Part shown: positions 26,897 through 34,976 of the stretch, in pieces
Numbering within the stretch: the stretch's first letter is position 1
Layout: each line of letters opens with the position of its first letter
Source of the DNA: an uncultured Acidobacteriia bacterium
GTDB taxonomy: Bacteria > Acidobacteriota > Terriglobia > Bryobacterales > Bryobacteraceae
Direction: 5' to 3'
Assembly: GCA_903851195.1 (NCBI GenBank)
Contig: CAINNJ010000033.1
Span: forward strand, 186,001-250,000
Length of the DNA stretch: 64,000 nt
The notes under the pieces: model-generated
What the model was told of the DNA's origin: nothing
The model's input: the letters and a program-made list of their open reading frames with translations, nothing else
Databases searched by the model: none
Made by a program: the position numbers and the translations under genes

Positions 26897-27445
26897 ATGA
26901 AGATCAACGACGCCGTTGTGATCGCCGAACTGATGGATCGGCAAACCGTCTACGAACGTGCCCTTATGGACAACGACGTAGAAGTCCTCCAGAGCCTCTT
27001 CTGGGAATCACCCCACGCCGTGCGCTACGGCATTACGGAAAATCTCTACGGGGTGGATGAGATTCGCGCCTTCCGGCAGGGGCGGCCAACCGTGAATGTC
27101 GCGCGCACCGTAACGCGGGTGGAGATCGCGGCGGTGGGAGATTCGGCGGGCGTGGTGAATCTGGAATTCGTACGGCCGATCGGGGGCACGGAGCGGGCCG
27201 GACGGCAGACGCAGTTCTGGATCCGGTTTCCGGAAGGCTGGAAGATTCTGTCGTCGCACATTTCGCTGCTGCCCGGGCCGAAGTCGTATCTGGATGCCGC
27301 GGCGGCGCAGATCGGCGTTCCGGTCGACGCCATGAACCGTGCGACTGTCAGCGAGGATCTGAACCGGATTGGCGTGGTGGCGCGCTTTCTGATGGAGTTT
27401 CCGTTGAGCCAGGGCCAGGAGCCGGCGGCGGTGTTTCAACCGTGA
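26897..27445 (+). CDS. AtzH-like (DUF3225) and AtzG-like (DUF4089) fusion protein
   Basis: 182 residues in two parts. Residues 1-125 match the AtzH/HpxZ-type cone fold (NTF2-like): MDRQTVYERALMDNDVEVLQ..., the RYGITENLYGVDEIRAFRQ core, and FWIRFPEGWKILSSHIS. Residues about 130-182 match the AtzG/DUF4089 small-subunit pattern (YLDAAAAQIGVPVD......VARFLMEFPL.....PAAVF). In the cyanuric-acid pathway AtzG is the small partner of the AtzE amidase and AtzH a separate enzyme; here both look fused in one gene. It overlaps the AtzE-like gene downstream (GTGA). Family assignment is from memory of the motifs; the actual substrate is unknown. Confidence 0.75.
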   Translation: MKINDAVVIAELMDRQTVYERALMDNDVEVLQSLFWESPHAVRYGITENLYGVDEIRAFRQGRPTVNVARTVTRVEIAAVGDSAGVVNLEFVRPIGGTERAGRQTQFWIRFPEGWKILSSHISLLPGPKSYLDAAAAQIGVPVDAMNRATVSEDLNRIGVVARFLMEFPLSQGQEPAAVFQP

Positions 27446-28872
27446 GCCGCGCCAGGAACTGGGATCATGACGACGCGGGGGCGCTCGCGATTGCGTCGGC
27501 GATAAAGTCCCGCCGGATCACCGCTTTGGAAGTGGTGACGGGTGCGTTGGACCGGATCGGGCGCTTCGACGGTATTCTGAATTGTTTTACATCGGTGATG
27601 GCGGAGCGTGCGCTCGCGGATGCCCGCAAAGTGGACGAAGCCGTCGCGCGCGGGGAAGATCCCGGGCCGCTGGCAGGCGTTCCGTTCGCGGTCAAGAACC
27701 TGCTGGACATTGGCGGCGTAACCACGCTGGCGGGTTCGATTATCCGCGCGGACGCGGCTCCGGCGCGCGAAGACGCCGCCGCGGTTGCCTCGCTGCGTAA
27801 AGCGGGCGGGGTGCTGGTCGGCGCGCTGAATATGGACGAGTTCGCGTACGGCTTCACGACGGAAAACTCCCACTACGGGCCCACGCGGAATCCGCACGAT
27901 CTGGCGCGCGTGGCCGGGGGATCGTCCGGTGGGTCGGCGGCGGCGGTTGCGGCGGGTCTGGTGCCGCTGACGCTGGGTTCCGATACCAACGGCTCGATCC
28001 GCGTGCCCGCGGCATTCTGCGGCGTATTCGGACTGAAGCCGACGTATGGGCGTGTCTCCCGGCGCGGCGCTTTCCTGTTTGTGAGCAGCCTCGATCACGT
28101 GGGTCCGCTGGCGCGTTCGGCGGAAGATCTCGCGCTGGCGTTCGATCTGCTGAACGGGCCGGATCCGCGCGACCCGGTCTGCAGCAAACGTCCTGCGGAG
28201 ACCTGCCTGCCCGATCTGCGGCGCGGCGCTGAGGGCCTTCGTATCGCTGTGGCGGGCGGGTACTTTTCGAAGCGGGCGGAAAGCGCGGCATTCGAAGCGG
28301 TGGAGAAAGTATCGGCCGCGCTGGGGTGCGAACGCGTGGTGGAGATCCCGGAAGCGGCGCGCGCGCGGGCGGCGGCCTACGTCATTACAGCGTCGGAAGG
28401 GGGCAACCACCACCTGGCGGACCTGCGCACGCAGGCGGAACGTTTCGATCCGATGACCCGCAGCCGGCTGCTGGCGGGAACGCTGGTTCCGGCGGCCTGG
28501 GTGAGCTTCGCGCAGCGGTTCCGGGCGTGGTATCGGGACCGGCTCCGGGAACTGTTCCAGACCGTCGACGTGATTCTGGCGCCCTGCACGCCGTGCGCGG
28601 CGATCCGCATTGGCCAGAAGACGATGGTTCTCGACGGCGAGGAAATGCCTTCCCGCCCGAATCTGGGAATCTTTTCACAACCTATCTCCTTTGTCGGTCT
28701 GCCGGTGGTTTCCGTGCCGGTGCATCTGCCGGGCAAAATGCCGTTCGGCGTGCAACTGATCGGCGCGCCTTATCAGGAAGCGAAACTGTTGCGGGTTGCC
28801 TGGGAGTTGCAGTCGCGCGGCGCCATTTCTTCCGCGATCGCGCCTGCCTTCCGCGCCCTCGCCTGTCAGTAG
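27442..28872 (+). CDS. AtzE-like amidase (GatA superfamily)
   Basis: 476 residues with a GTG start overlapping the upstream stop. The Ser-cisSer-Lys triad is complete: Lys85 (PFAVKNLLDI), cis-Ser161 in GGSSGGSAAAVA, and nucleophile Ser185 (GSDTNGSIRVPA). The N-terminal half is close to the pattern of AtzE/GatA-type enzymes that need a small partner subunit, and the gene just upstream supplies an AtzG-like domain. AtzE hydrolyses 1-carboxybiuret; HpxY-type relatives act in purine (oxalurate) breakdown. A carbamate, ureido or related C-N hydrolase role is therefore inferred, without a fixed substrate. Confidence 0.9.
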   Translation: MSRARNWDHDDAGALAIASAIKSRRITALEVVTGALDRIGRFDGILNCFTSVMAERALADARKVDEAVARGEDPGPLAGVPFAVKNLLDIGGVTTLAGSIIRADAAPAREDAAAVASLRKAGGVLVGALNMDEFAYGFTTENSHYGPTRNPHDLARVAGGSSGGSAAAVAAGLVPLTLGSDTNGSIRVPAAFCGVFGLKPTYGRVSRRGAFLFVSSLDHVGPLARSAEDLALAFDLLNGPDPRDPVCSKRPAETCLPDLRRGAEGLRIAVAGGYFSKRAESAAFEAVEKVSAALGCERVVEIPEAARARAAAYVITASEGGNHHLADLRTQAERFDPMTRSRLLAGTLVPAAWVSFAQRFRAWYRDRLRELFQTVDVILAPCTPCAAIRIGQKTMVLDGEEMPSRPNLGIFSQPISFVGLPVVSVPVHLPGKMPFGVQLIGAPYQEAKLLRVAWELQSRGAISSAIAPAFRALACQ

Positions 28873-28934
28873 GAAGTCGCCTGCGCCGGTATGGCGCATA
28901 ACTTGCAATGTTCATTCCACAGAAGGACCACCCT

Positions 28935-29084
28935 ATGGAACGAGCAATGTTTCTCGCACTTTCTTTCACCGCTCTGGTTCAGCCGGGAAGCCGGTCTCAG
29001 GACGCACTCCGGTCCGTCGACGCCGCCATACTGCCGGGATGGAGCTTTAATCCCGGCCGGTTTCAGGAGAATTCACGTGGCTAA
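28935..29084 (+). CDS. candidate small protein or leader peptide (49 aa)
   Basis: An ATG at 28935 has a very good ribosome site, AGAAGGA, 7 nt upstream. The 49-residue product starts with a short hydrophobic stretch (MERAMFLALSFTALVQ) then a polar tail. Its stop lies 5 nt past the GTG start of the next gene, so translation of the two could be coupled. There is no recognisable domain. It could be a small secreted peptide, a leader peptide, or chance. The strong Shine-Dalgarno is the main support, because many real genes in this window lack one. Confidence 0.35.
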   Translation: MERAMFLALSFTALVQPGSRSQDALRSVDAAILPGWSFNPGRFQENSRG

Positions 29085-29664
29085 TACAGCGGTTTTTGGA
29101 ATTTATCAGACTCGTGACGACGTTTCCGCCGCCGTGGACGCACTTCGCGCCACCGGTTTCCGGAATACGGACATTTCGGCGCTCTTTCCCGCGAATGAAG
29201 GAACAAAAGACTTCGCGCACGAAAAGAACACCAAGGCTCCGGAAGGGGCGGCGGCGGGCGTTGCGTCCGGCGCGATTCTGGGCGGAGCGCTGGGCTGGCT
29301 GGCCGGGATCGGCGCGCTGGCGATCCCGGGACTCGGACCATTTATTGCCGCGGGGCCGATTATGGCCGCTTTGGCGGGCGTTGGCGCCGGCGTGGTCACG
29401 GGCGGCATGGTCGGGGCGCTGGTTGGCCTGGGAATGCCCGAATATGAAGCGAAACGCTACGAAGGCCGTATTAAAGGCGGCGGCATTTTGCTTTCGGTGC
29501 ACTGTGACGATCGCGAGTGGGTCGCGCGCGCCGAAAAAGTCCTGAAACAGACCGGCGCCGACGATATTGCCTCCGCCGGAGAAGCCAGCGCCGATTTCGC
29601 TTCCGGCGACAAGCCGCTGCCTCGCGTCGTGGGTGGAGCCACGGGCGGCACAAGTCTTAGTTGA
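29077..29664 (+). CDS. glycine-zipper stress-type membrane protein (17M/YflT-like)
   Basis: The GTG at 29077 is chosen because CAGGAG precedes it by 9 nt and the conserved opening VFGIYQTRDDVSAAVDALRATGF follows directly. The 195-residue protein has an N-terminal ferredoxin-like alpha/beta domain (1-50) of the general-stress-17M/YflT type. A long Gly/Ala-rich double membrane hairpin follows (about 60-122), then a second domain (ILLSVHCDDREWVARAEKVLKQTGADDI) and a Gly-rich tail. Such proteins are stress-linked or annotated as membrane 'ActD-like' in this phylum; the role is unproven. Confidence 0.8.
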   Translation: MANTAVFGIYQTRDDVSAAVDALRATGFRNTDISALFPANEGTKDFAHEKNTKAPEGAAAGVASGAILGGALGWLAGIGALAIPGLGPFIAAGPIMAALAGVGAGVVTGGMVGALVGLGMPEYEAKRYEGRIKGGGILLSVHCDDREWVARAEKVLKQTGADDIASAGEASADFASGDKPLPRVVGGATGGTSLS

Positions 29665-29690
29665 AGAGCGGGACTCTACACTAAATACAG

Positions 29691-31097
29691 GTGCAGAGTT
29701 CGGCTTATTTCGCGCGGTTCCTGTTATTGGGGCTGATTCTCGCGGTGAACGCTTTTTTCGCCGCGGCGGAAGTTGCCCTGTTGTCTGTCCGGGACTCCCG
29801 TCTCCGCCATATGGCGGAGGAAGGTCATCAGGGCGCGAAGATGGCTCTCGCCCTGCTTGCAAATCCCGGCCGGTTGCTTTCGGTAACTCAGGTTGGCGTG
29901 ACCCTGGCGAGCCTTGGGCTGGGATGGGCGGGAGAAGACACGCTGTATGAAATCCTGCTGGTTATTTTTCACCCGATCCTGACACCCGCAACATCCACCG
30001 TTCTGCACGCTGTTTGTTTTGTGCTTGCTTTTGCCGTGATGACGTACTGCCATGTCGTGATCGGCGAAGTGGTGCCGAAAAATGTGGCCATCGAGAAGGC
30101 GGGACGCCTGGCGGTTATCGTCGCGCCCACTCTCACGCTGATTTCGAAAATCGCATCCCCGTTCGTGAATCTGATCGACGGTTCCTCGCTGGCGATCACG
30201 CGTCTGCTTGGTGTCCGCAGCGACCATCGGGCCGGCGGCCACTCCACGGAAGAACTCAAGCTGATTGTCAGCTCCAGCCGTTTTGCCGGGCATTTGCCCA
30301 AGACGCAGGAAGACATGATCCATCGCGTGCTCGACCTGGAGGAACTCTCGGTCCGGGAGATCATGCAGCCCCGGCACGACATCGTTTCGGTGCCGTTGAC
30401 TTCGAATCTGGATCAGGTTCTGGAAACCATGGTTCTGAGCCAGCATTCCCGGCTTCCGGTCTGGGATGAAGCGCCGGAACACATCGTCGGCGTGGTGTTC
30501 TTTAAAGACATGCTGCGTCTCTGGCACGAGCGCCGGCACAGCATGCGCGGCGGCCGCGCTGCCGGAGTTTTCCAGCTCGCGCAGATTATGCGAAAACCGC
30601 TGATCGTTCCCGAAACCAAGCCGTTGCCGCAGATGCTCGAAGAGTTTCGCCTCGGCCATACCCACATGGCGCTGATCGTGGACGAATTCGGCACGGTCAC
30701 CGGTTTGGTGACGGTGGAAGACGTGCTGGAACAGATAGTTGGCGCGATTGAAGACGAATTCGACGAAAAGCCGGCGTCGCCCTCGATCCCGGCCGACGAA
30801 GCGGAAGTGGACGGCGCCACTTCCATCCGGGAATTTACGGCGTTATATGGGATTGAAATTCCCGCAAACGCCGGTTTTGAGACAGTTGCAGGGTACATGC
30901 TCTATAAATTGGGACACATTCCGCAGGCCGGCGAGGAGATCCTTCTCGAGGATTGCCGGCTGATCGTCAGCCATATGGAAAGAAACCGGATAGCGAAGGT
31001 GCTGGTCAAACGAGTGCCTTCCGCGGCGCCATCGGCAGAGCCAGTGGCTGACCGAGCGGCAGCCCCGCGGAAAAGCGGGCAGCATGCTGGGAATTGA
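29691..31097 (+). CDS. CNNM/CorC-family transporter with CBS pair (HlyC/CorC type)
   Basis: 468 residues with a GTG start. An N-terminal CNNM (DUF21) domain of about four membrane helices (1-185; NAFFAAAEVALLSVRDSRL) is followed by a pair of CBS domains (about 210-340, with IMQPRHDIVSVP and FGTVTGLVTVEDVLEQIVG). A C-terminal CorC/HlyC transporter-associated domain (about 360-450) ends it. The family exports Mg2+ or related divalent cations; the CBS pair usually binds ATP-Mg. It overlaps the AI-2E transporter gene by 14 nt. The older 'hemolysin' label is misleading. Confidence 0.92.
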   Translation: MQSSAYFARFLLLGLILAVNAFFAAAEVALLSVRDSRLRHMAEEGHQGAKMALALLANPGRLLSVTQVGVTLASLGLGWAGEDTLYEILLVIFHPILTPATSTVLHAVCFVLAFAVMTYCHVVIGEVVPKNVAIEKAGRLAVIVAPTLTLISKIASPFVNLIDGSSLAITRLLGVRSDHRAGGHSTEELKLIVSSSRFAGHLPKTQEDMIHRVLDLEELSVREIMQPRHDIVSVPLTSNLDQVLETMVLSQHSRLPVWDEAPEHIVGVVFFKDMLRLWHERRHSMRGGRAAGVFQLAQIMRKPLIVPETKPLPQMLEEFRLGHTHMALIVDEFGTVTGLVTVEDVLEQIVGAIEDEFDEKPASPSIPADEAEVDGATSIREFTALYGIEIPANAGFETVAGYMLYKLGHIPQAGEEILLEDCRLIVSHMERNRIAKVLVKRVPSAAPSAEPVADRAAAPRKSGQHAGN

Positions 31098-32103
31098 CCT
31101 GAAAGCGGCGCGTTACACCTGGACGGCGGCGTTCGTGCTTCTCTTGCTCGGCGTCATCTATCTGATCCGCGAAACGCTTTTTGTCTTCACGATCGCGCTG
31201 ATGTTCGCTTATCTGCTCTACCCGCTGTTCGACGGCATCGACAGGCGGCTGGGCTCGACACGTCGCACCGCGGCACTCGCGATTACTTATCTGATCGTGC
31301 TGAGTGTGATCGGCGGCTTCAGCGCGTTTATCGGCAGCCATATCGCCAATGAAGCCGGACAGCTGGCGGCTCAGATCCGCAAGCCGGGCTTCGAAGATCA
31401 GGTCCGAAACTGGAATTTGTTCGGATTTGCCGTGGGTGAGCAGATCGTCAGCCATTACGCGCAGATTGTCGGGGCGATTCCGTCGATTTCCCTGAAAGTT
31501 CTGTCGGCATCCACCAACCTGGTTTATCTGGTGATTATTCCGATTCTGAGCTTCTTTATTCTGAAAGACGGCCGGGAAATCCGGGAAAGCTTTCTGCAGC
31601 TTCTGGATCACGGGCGTCAGACCGCGGAAGACACGCTGGCCGACGCCCACACTCTGATGCTGCAGTACATGCGCGCGCTGCTGTTTCTGTGTCTCGCGAC
31701 CCTGGTTGCGTTCAGCATCGTGCTCAGCGTCATGCGCGTGCCCTATGCCATCCTGCTCGCGTCGATTGCCTTCCCCCTGGAGTTTATTCCGTTGGTGGGG
31801 CCGCTGACGGCGGCGGCAATTATCATCAGCGTGAGCCTTTTCAGCGGGGCGCACGTGGTGGGCGTTGTGATATTTTTGATGATCTACCGGATGTTTCAGG
31901 ACTACGTGCTTTCGCCCCATCTGATGAGCAAAGGAGTGGAACTGCATCCGCTGCTGGTCATCTTCGGCGTCTTCGCGGGCGGCGAGATCGGCGGCGTCGA
32001 GGGAGTCTTCCTGAGCGTTCCGGTGCTCGCGCTGCTTCGCCTGCTCTACTATCGGTTGCGCAAAGGACGGGTCATATCGGGCATGCAGGCTATCGCGCGG
32101 TGA
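31084..32103 (+). CDS. AI-2E family (PerM/YdiK-type) membrane transporter
   Basis: 339 residues with the AI-2E transporter layout: three N-terminal TM segments (about 10-85), a soluble helical region (90-140), and a C-terminal cluster of TMs including the conserved PLEFIPLVGPLTAAAIIIS and the ending DYVLSPHLMSKGVELHPLLVIFGVFAGG. Despite the name, most members are not autoinducer exporters; some act as Na+/H+ antiporters. The gene is between the CorC-type gene (14-nt overlap) and the HupE-like gene (GTGA overlap), so the three are likely co-translated. Confidence 0.93.
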   Translation: MLGIDLKAARYTWTAAFVLLLLGVIYLIRETLFVFTIALMFAYLLYPLFDGIDRRLGSTRRTAALAITYLIVLSVIGGFSAFIGSHIANEAGQLAAQIRKPGFEDQVRNWNLFGFAVGEQIVSHYAQIVGAIPSISLKVLSASTNLVYLVIIPILSFFILKDGREIRESFLQLLDHGRQTAEDTLADAHTLMLQYMRALLFLCLATLVAFSIVLSVMRVPYAILLASIAFPLEFIPLVGPLTAAAIIISVSLFSGAHVVGVVIFLMIYRMFQDYVLSPHLMSKGVELHPLLVIFGVFAGGEIGGVEGVFLSVPVLALLRLLYYRLRKGRVISGMQAIAR

Positions 32104-33098
32104 GAACTTCGGGCGGCCCGCGCCGCCTCGCCGCGCTGTTTGTGCTGCTGCCGCTCTGCCCGGCGGCACACGCGCACGTGATCAGCATGTCCACGGGATA
32201 CGCGACGGTTACCGGCAACCGCGTGGAATACCTGCTGCGGATGCCCGCCTACGAACTGACGAATGTCAAAGATCCGCAAAGCGCACTGCTGGGACATATT
32301 CACTTCACCAGCGGCTATGAAGCGGGCCGTATAACCGGCCAGGAATGTCACCGCGACACCGCTTCGGATACGTTCATCTGCGCCGCCAACTATAAGTTTT
32401 CTCAACCGGTGGACCGGCTGCGGGTGGAATGTTCGTTCTACCTTGTCACCGTGCCCAACCATATCCACATGCTGCATGCGGAGCGCGCGGGCAAGTCGGA
32501 CCAGGCGATTCTCGATTCTTCGTTTTCCTCCGCGACGCTGACCTTTCGTCCGCCCACCGCGGCGGAGGTGGCGGCCGAGCAGTCCGGCGCCGGCGCGATC
32601 CGCGTGTGGACCAACGGCGCGCAACTCCTGCTGCTGGTGGCTCTGGGAATCGCGTCCCGCAACCGGCGTGAACTGGTATGGACGGGCGCGGCGTTCCTCG
32701 CCGGGGAGATGGCGGGCACCGCAGTGATTCTGCGGTCCGCCTGGCAGCCCTCGCCGCGTTTCGCGGAAGCCGCGGTGGCCCTGGCGCTGGCGTATCTGGC
32801 GCTCGAGATCATCGCGTTTCCGAAATCGAAGGGGCGCTGGATGCTCGCTCTGCTCTTCGGCGCATTTTGCGGCATGTATTTCTCGGTATTCGTCAATGAG
32901 TCCGGCTACAGCGCGGCATGGGTAGTGGGCGGCGCGGTGTTCGCGGCCATCACCGTATTGGCTGCGGTGGCCCTGGCAGGGTACGCGGTGTCACGGCTTC
33001 CGCTGCGCGAGTTTGGCCGCCTGGTTCTCACCAGGATCGCGGCGTCGGCACTCTTCCTTACCGGCTCGGTTTGGTTTTACGTTCGTTTACGTGCGTGA
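32100..33098 (+). CDS. HupE/UreJ_2-like membrane protein, divergent
   Basis: The GTG at 32100 overlaps the previous stop as GTGA and leads straight into a signal peptide ending AAHAH. The 332-residue protein has an N-terminal extracytoplasmic beta domain of about 155 residues with two Cys pairs possible (ECHRDTASDTFIC, VECSF). About six or seven TM helices follow (about 165-330). The layout matches HupE/UreJ_2 proteins, though the usual GxxHI..G.DH motif before the first TM is replaced by IRVWTNGAQ. Nickel or cobalt transport is therefore not supported. The role is unknown. Confidence 0.6.
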   Translation: MRTSGGPRRLAALFVLLPLCPAAHAHVISMSTGYATVTGNRVEYLLRMPAYELTNVKDPQSALLGHIHFTSGYEAGRITGQECHRDTASDTFICAANYKFSQPVDRLRVECSFYLVTVPNHIHMLHAERAGKSDQAILDSSFSSATLTFRPPTAAEVAAEQSGAGAIRVWTNGAQLLLLVALGIASRNRRELVWTGAAFLAGEMAGTAVILRSAWQPSPRFAEAAVALALAYLALEIIAFPKSKGRWMLALLFGAFCGMYFSVFVNESGYSAAWVVGGAVFAAITVLAAVALAGYAVSRLPLREFGRLVLTRIAASALFLTGSVWFYVRLRA

Positions 33099-33160
33099 TT
33101 TTGGTTCGCGCCGGAACTTTACGATTTCCAGAGAGTTTAAGAAAGCAGCCGAATATCTCC

Positions 33161-34960
33161 ATGCGCAGAATACCCTTCTTGCCCCTTTGTTGTGCGTTTC
33201 TGTTGCTGTCCAGCGGACTTTCCGCCCGGAAAAAGCCGAAAGCGCCGCAGCCGCCCCCGGTCCCGCAGATGAGCGCGGACCAGAAAATTCTGCATGTGCT
33301 GAACCGGCTGACGTTCGGCGCGCGGGAAGCGGATGTGGAGGCCGTGAAACAACAGGGCCTGGACCACTGGATTGAGACGCAACTGCATCCGGAGACGATC
33401 CCCGAGAACCCCGTGCTCGAAGCCCGCCTGGCTCCGCTCGACACGCTGCGTATGAGCACCGCCGAGATGCTGCGCAAATATCCGAGCCAGCAGATGATGA
33501 AGGCGATGCGGGACGGCCGGATGGACCTTCCCGAAGACCCCGGTGTTCGCGCCGCCGTGCGGATCGCGATTGCCCGTTTCGATGAGAAGAAGACCGACGC
33601 CGCGAACGTCCCGGCAGTTGTCCCCGCCGTCATGCCGTTGCAGGGCTCGCCCGCCGAGCGTCTGCAGGCCCTGCAGGCGATGCCGCCCGAACAGATGTTC
33701 GCCGCGCTCGAAGCCATGCCGCCAGGCGCACGGGGCAGACTGGCTTCCCTTGCCTCGCCCGAATTGCGGCGCAAAATTCAAGTGCTCAACGGCCCGGCCC
33801 AGATTCCCAACCGCGACCTGGTGGAAGGCAAGCTGCTGCGCGCCGTTTACAGCAACCGCCAGACCGAAGAAGTGTTGACGGATTTCTGGTACAACCACTT
33901 CAACGTCTACCTGGACAAAGGCGCCGACCGCTCCCTGGTGACGTCCTACGAACGCGATGTGATCCGACCGCATGTGCTCGGCCGGTTCAAAGATCTGCTG
34001 CTGGCCACGGCGCAGAGTCCCGCGATGATGTTCTATCTGGATAACTGGCAGTCGACGGGACCGGACGCGAGGCCGAATCCGAACCAAAAAGCGCGGCGCG
34101 GACTGAATGAAAATTACGGCCGCGAACTGATGGAACTGCACACGCTGGGCGTCGACGGCGGTTACACGCAGCAGGACGTGACGGAAGTGGCGCGCTGCTT
34201 CACCGGCTGGACCATCCGGCAGCCCCAGATGGGCGGCGACTTCTTCTTCAACCCGCGCATGCACGATACCGGCGAGAAGCACGTGCTTGGCGTGACCATC
34301 CCCGCGGGCGGCGGCATGGACGATGGCCTGAAGGTGCTGGATCTGCTGGCGCACCACCCGGCAACGGCGCAATTCATCGCGCGCAGCCTGGCGATCCGGT
34401 TCGTCTCCGACGATCCGCCCCAGACGCTGGTGACGAAGATGGCGAATACGTTCACCAGCACGGAGGGCGACCTCCGCGAAGTGATGCGAACCATGCTGGC
34501 CGCGCCGGAGTTCTGGGCGCCGGCCGCTTTCCGGGCGAAGGTGAAATCGCCGCTCGAAATGGTGGTCAGCGCGGTGCGCGCGGTGAACGGGGAGGTGGAA
34601 ATGGCCACCTCCATCGCCGGCCTGATGAACCAGTTGGGCGAGCCGCTTTATCGTAAGCAGGAGCCGACCGGCTACTCGAACCGCGGCGGCGACTGGATGA
34701 ATTCGGCATCCCTGCTGGCCCGCATGAATTTCGCGCTGGCCCTGGCGCAGGCGAAGGTCCCCGGCGTGAAGGTGGATGCCGCGCGGTTCGCGCGAGATCC
34801 CCGGCAAATCGAAAAAAGCCTGCTGCTGACCGAACCTTCTCCGGAGGCCCTCGCGTCCATACAGGCCGGGCTTGGGGAACAAAAAGACCCGAAGCCCGAA
34901 AAGACCGGCCCTCTGGTGGCCGGGCTCACCCTGGGTTCGCCCGATTTTCAGCGCCGATAG
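33161..34960 (+). CDS. DUF1800 family secreted protein
   Basis: The ATG at 33161 is chosen because a clean signal peptide begins there (MRRIPFLPLCCAFLLLSSGLSA); the open frame upstream overlaps the neighbour. The 599-residue product matches DUF1800: an opening LNRLTFGAREADVEAV...GLDHWIETQL, the FWYNHFNVY core, and the ENYGRELMELHTLGVDGGYTQQDV segment. An insertion at about 95-190 is rich in Pro, Met and Ala. DUF1800 genes are nearly always next to DUF1501 genes, as here (16 nt away). The biochemical role of the pair is not established; a surface or export function is suspected. Confidence 0.9.
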   Translation: MRRIPFLPLCCAFLLLSSGLSARKKPKAPQPPPVPQMSADQKILHVLNRLTFGAREADVEAVKQQGLDHWIETQLHPETIPENPVLEARLAPLDTLRMSTAEMLRKYPSQQMMKAMRDGRMDLPEDPGVRAAVRIAIARFDEKKTDAANVPAVVPAVMPLQGSPAERLQALQAMPPEQMFAALEAMPPGARGRLASLASPELRRKIQVLNGPAQIPNRDLVEGKLLRAVYSNRQTEEVLTDFWYNHFNVYLDKGADRSLVTSYERDVIRPHVLGRFKDLLLATAQSPAMMFYLDNWQSTGPDARPNPNQKARRGLNENYGRELMELHTLGVDGGYTQQDVTEVARCFTGWTIRQPQMGGDFFFNPRMHDTGEKHVLGVTIPAGGGMDDGLKVLDLLAHHPATAQFIARSLAIRFVSDDPPQTLVTKMANTFTSTEGDLREVMRTMLAAPEFWAPAAFRAKVKSPLEMVVSAVRAVNGEVEMATSIAGLMNQLGEPLYRKQEPTGYSNRGGDWMNSASLLARMNFALALAQAKVPGVKVDAARFARDPRQIEKSLLLTEPSPEALASIQAGLGEQKDPKPEKTGPLVAGLTLGSPDFQRR

Positions 34961-34976
34961 AGGAGATTCAAGAGAC

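Noticed and set aside
28935-29084. Treating the longer frame from 28891 as the start of the stress-type membrane protein
   Set aside because: The conserved domain starts at 29077 with its own ribosome site; the upstream part has no counterpart in the family.
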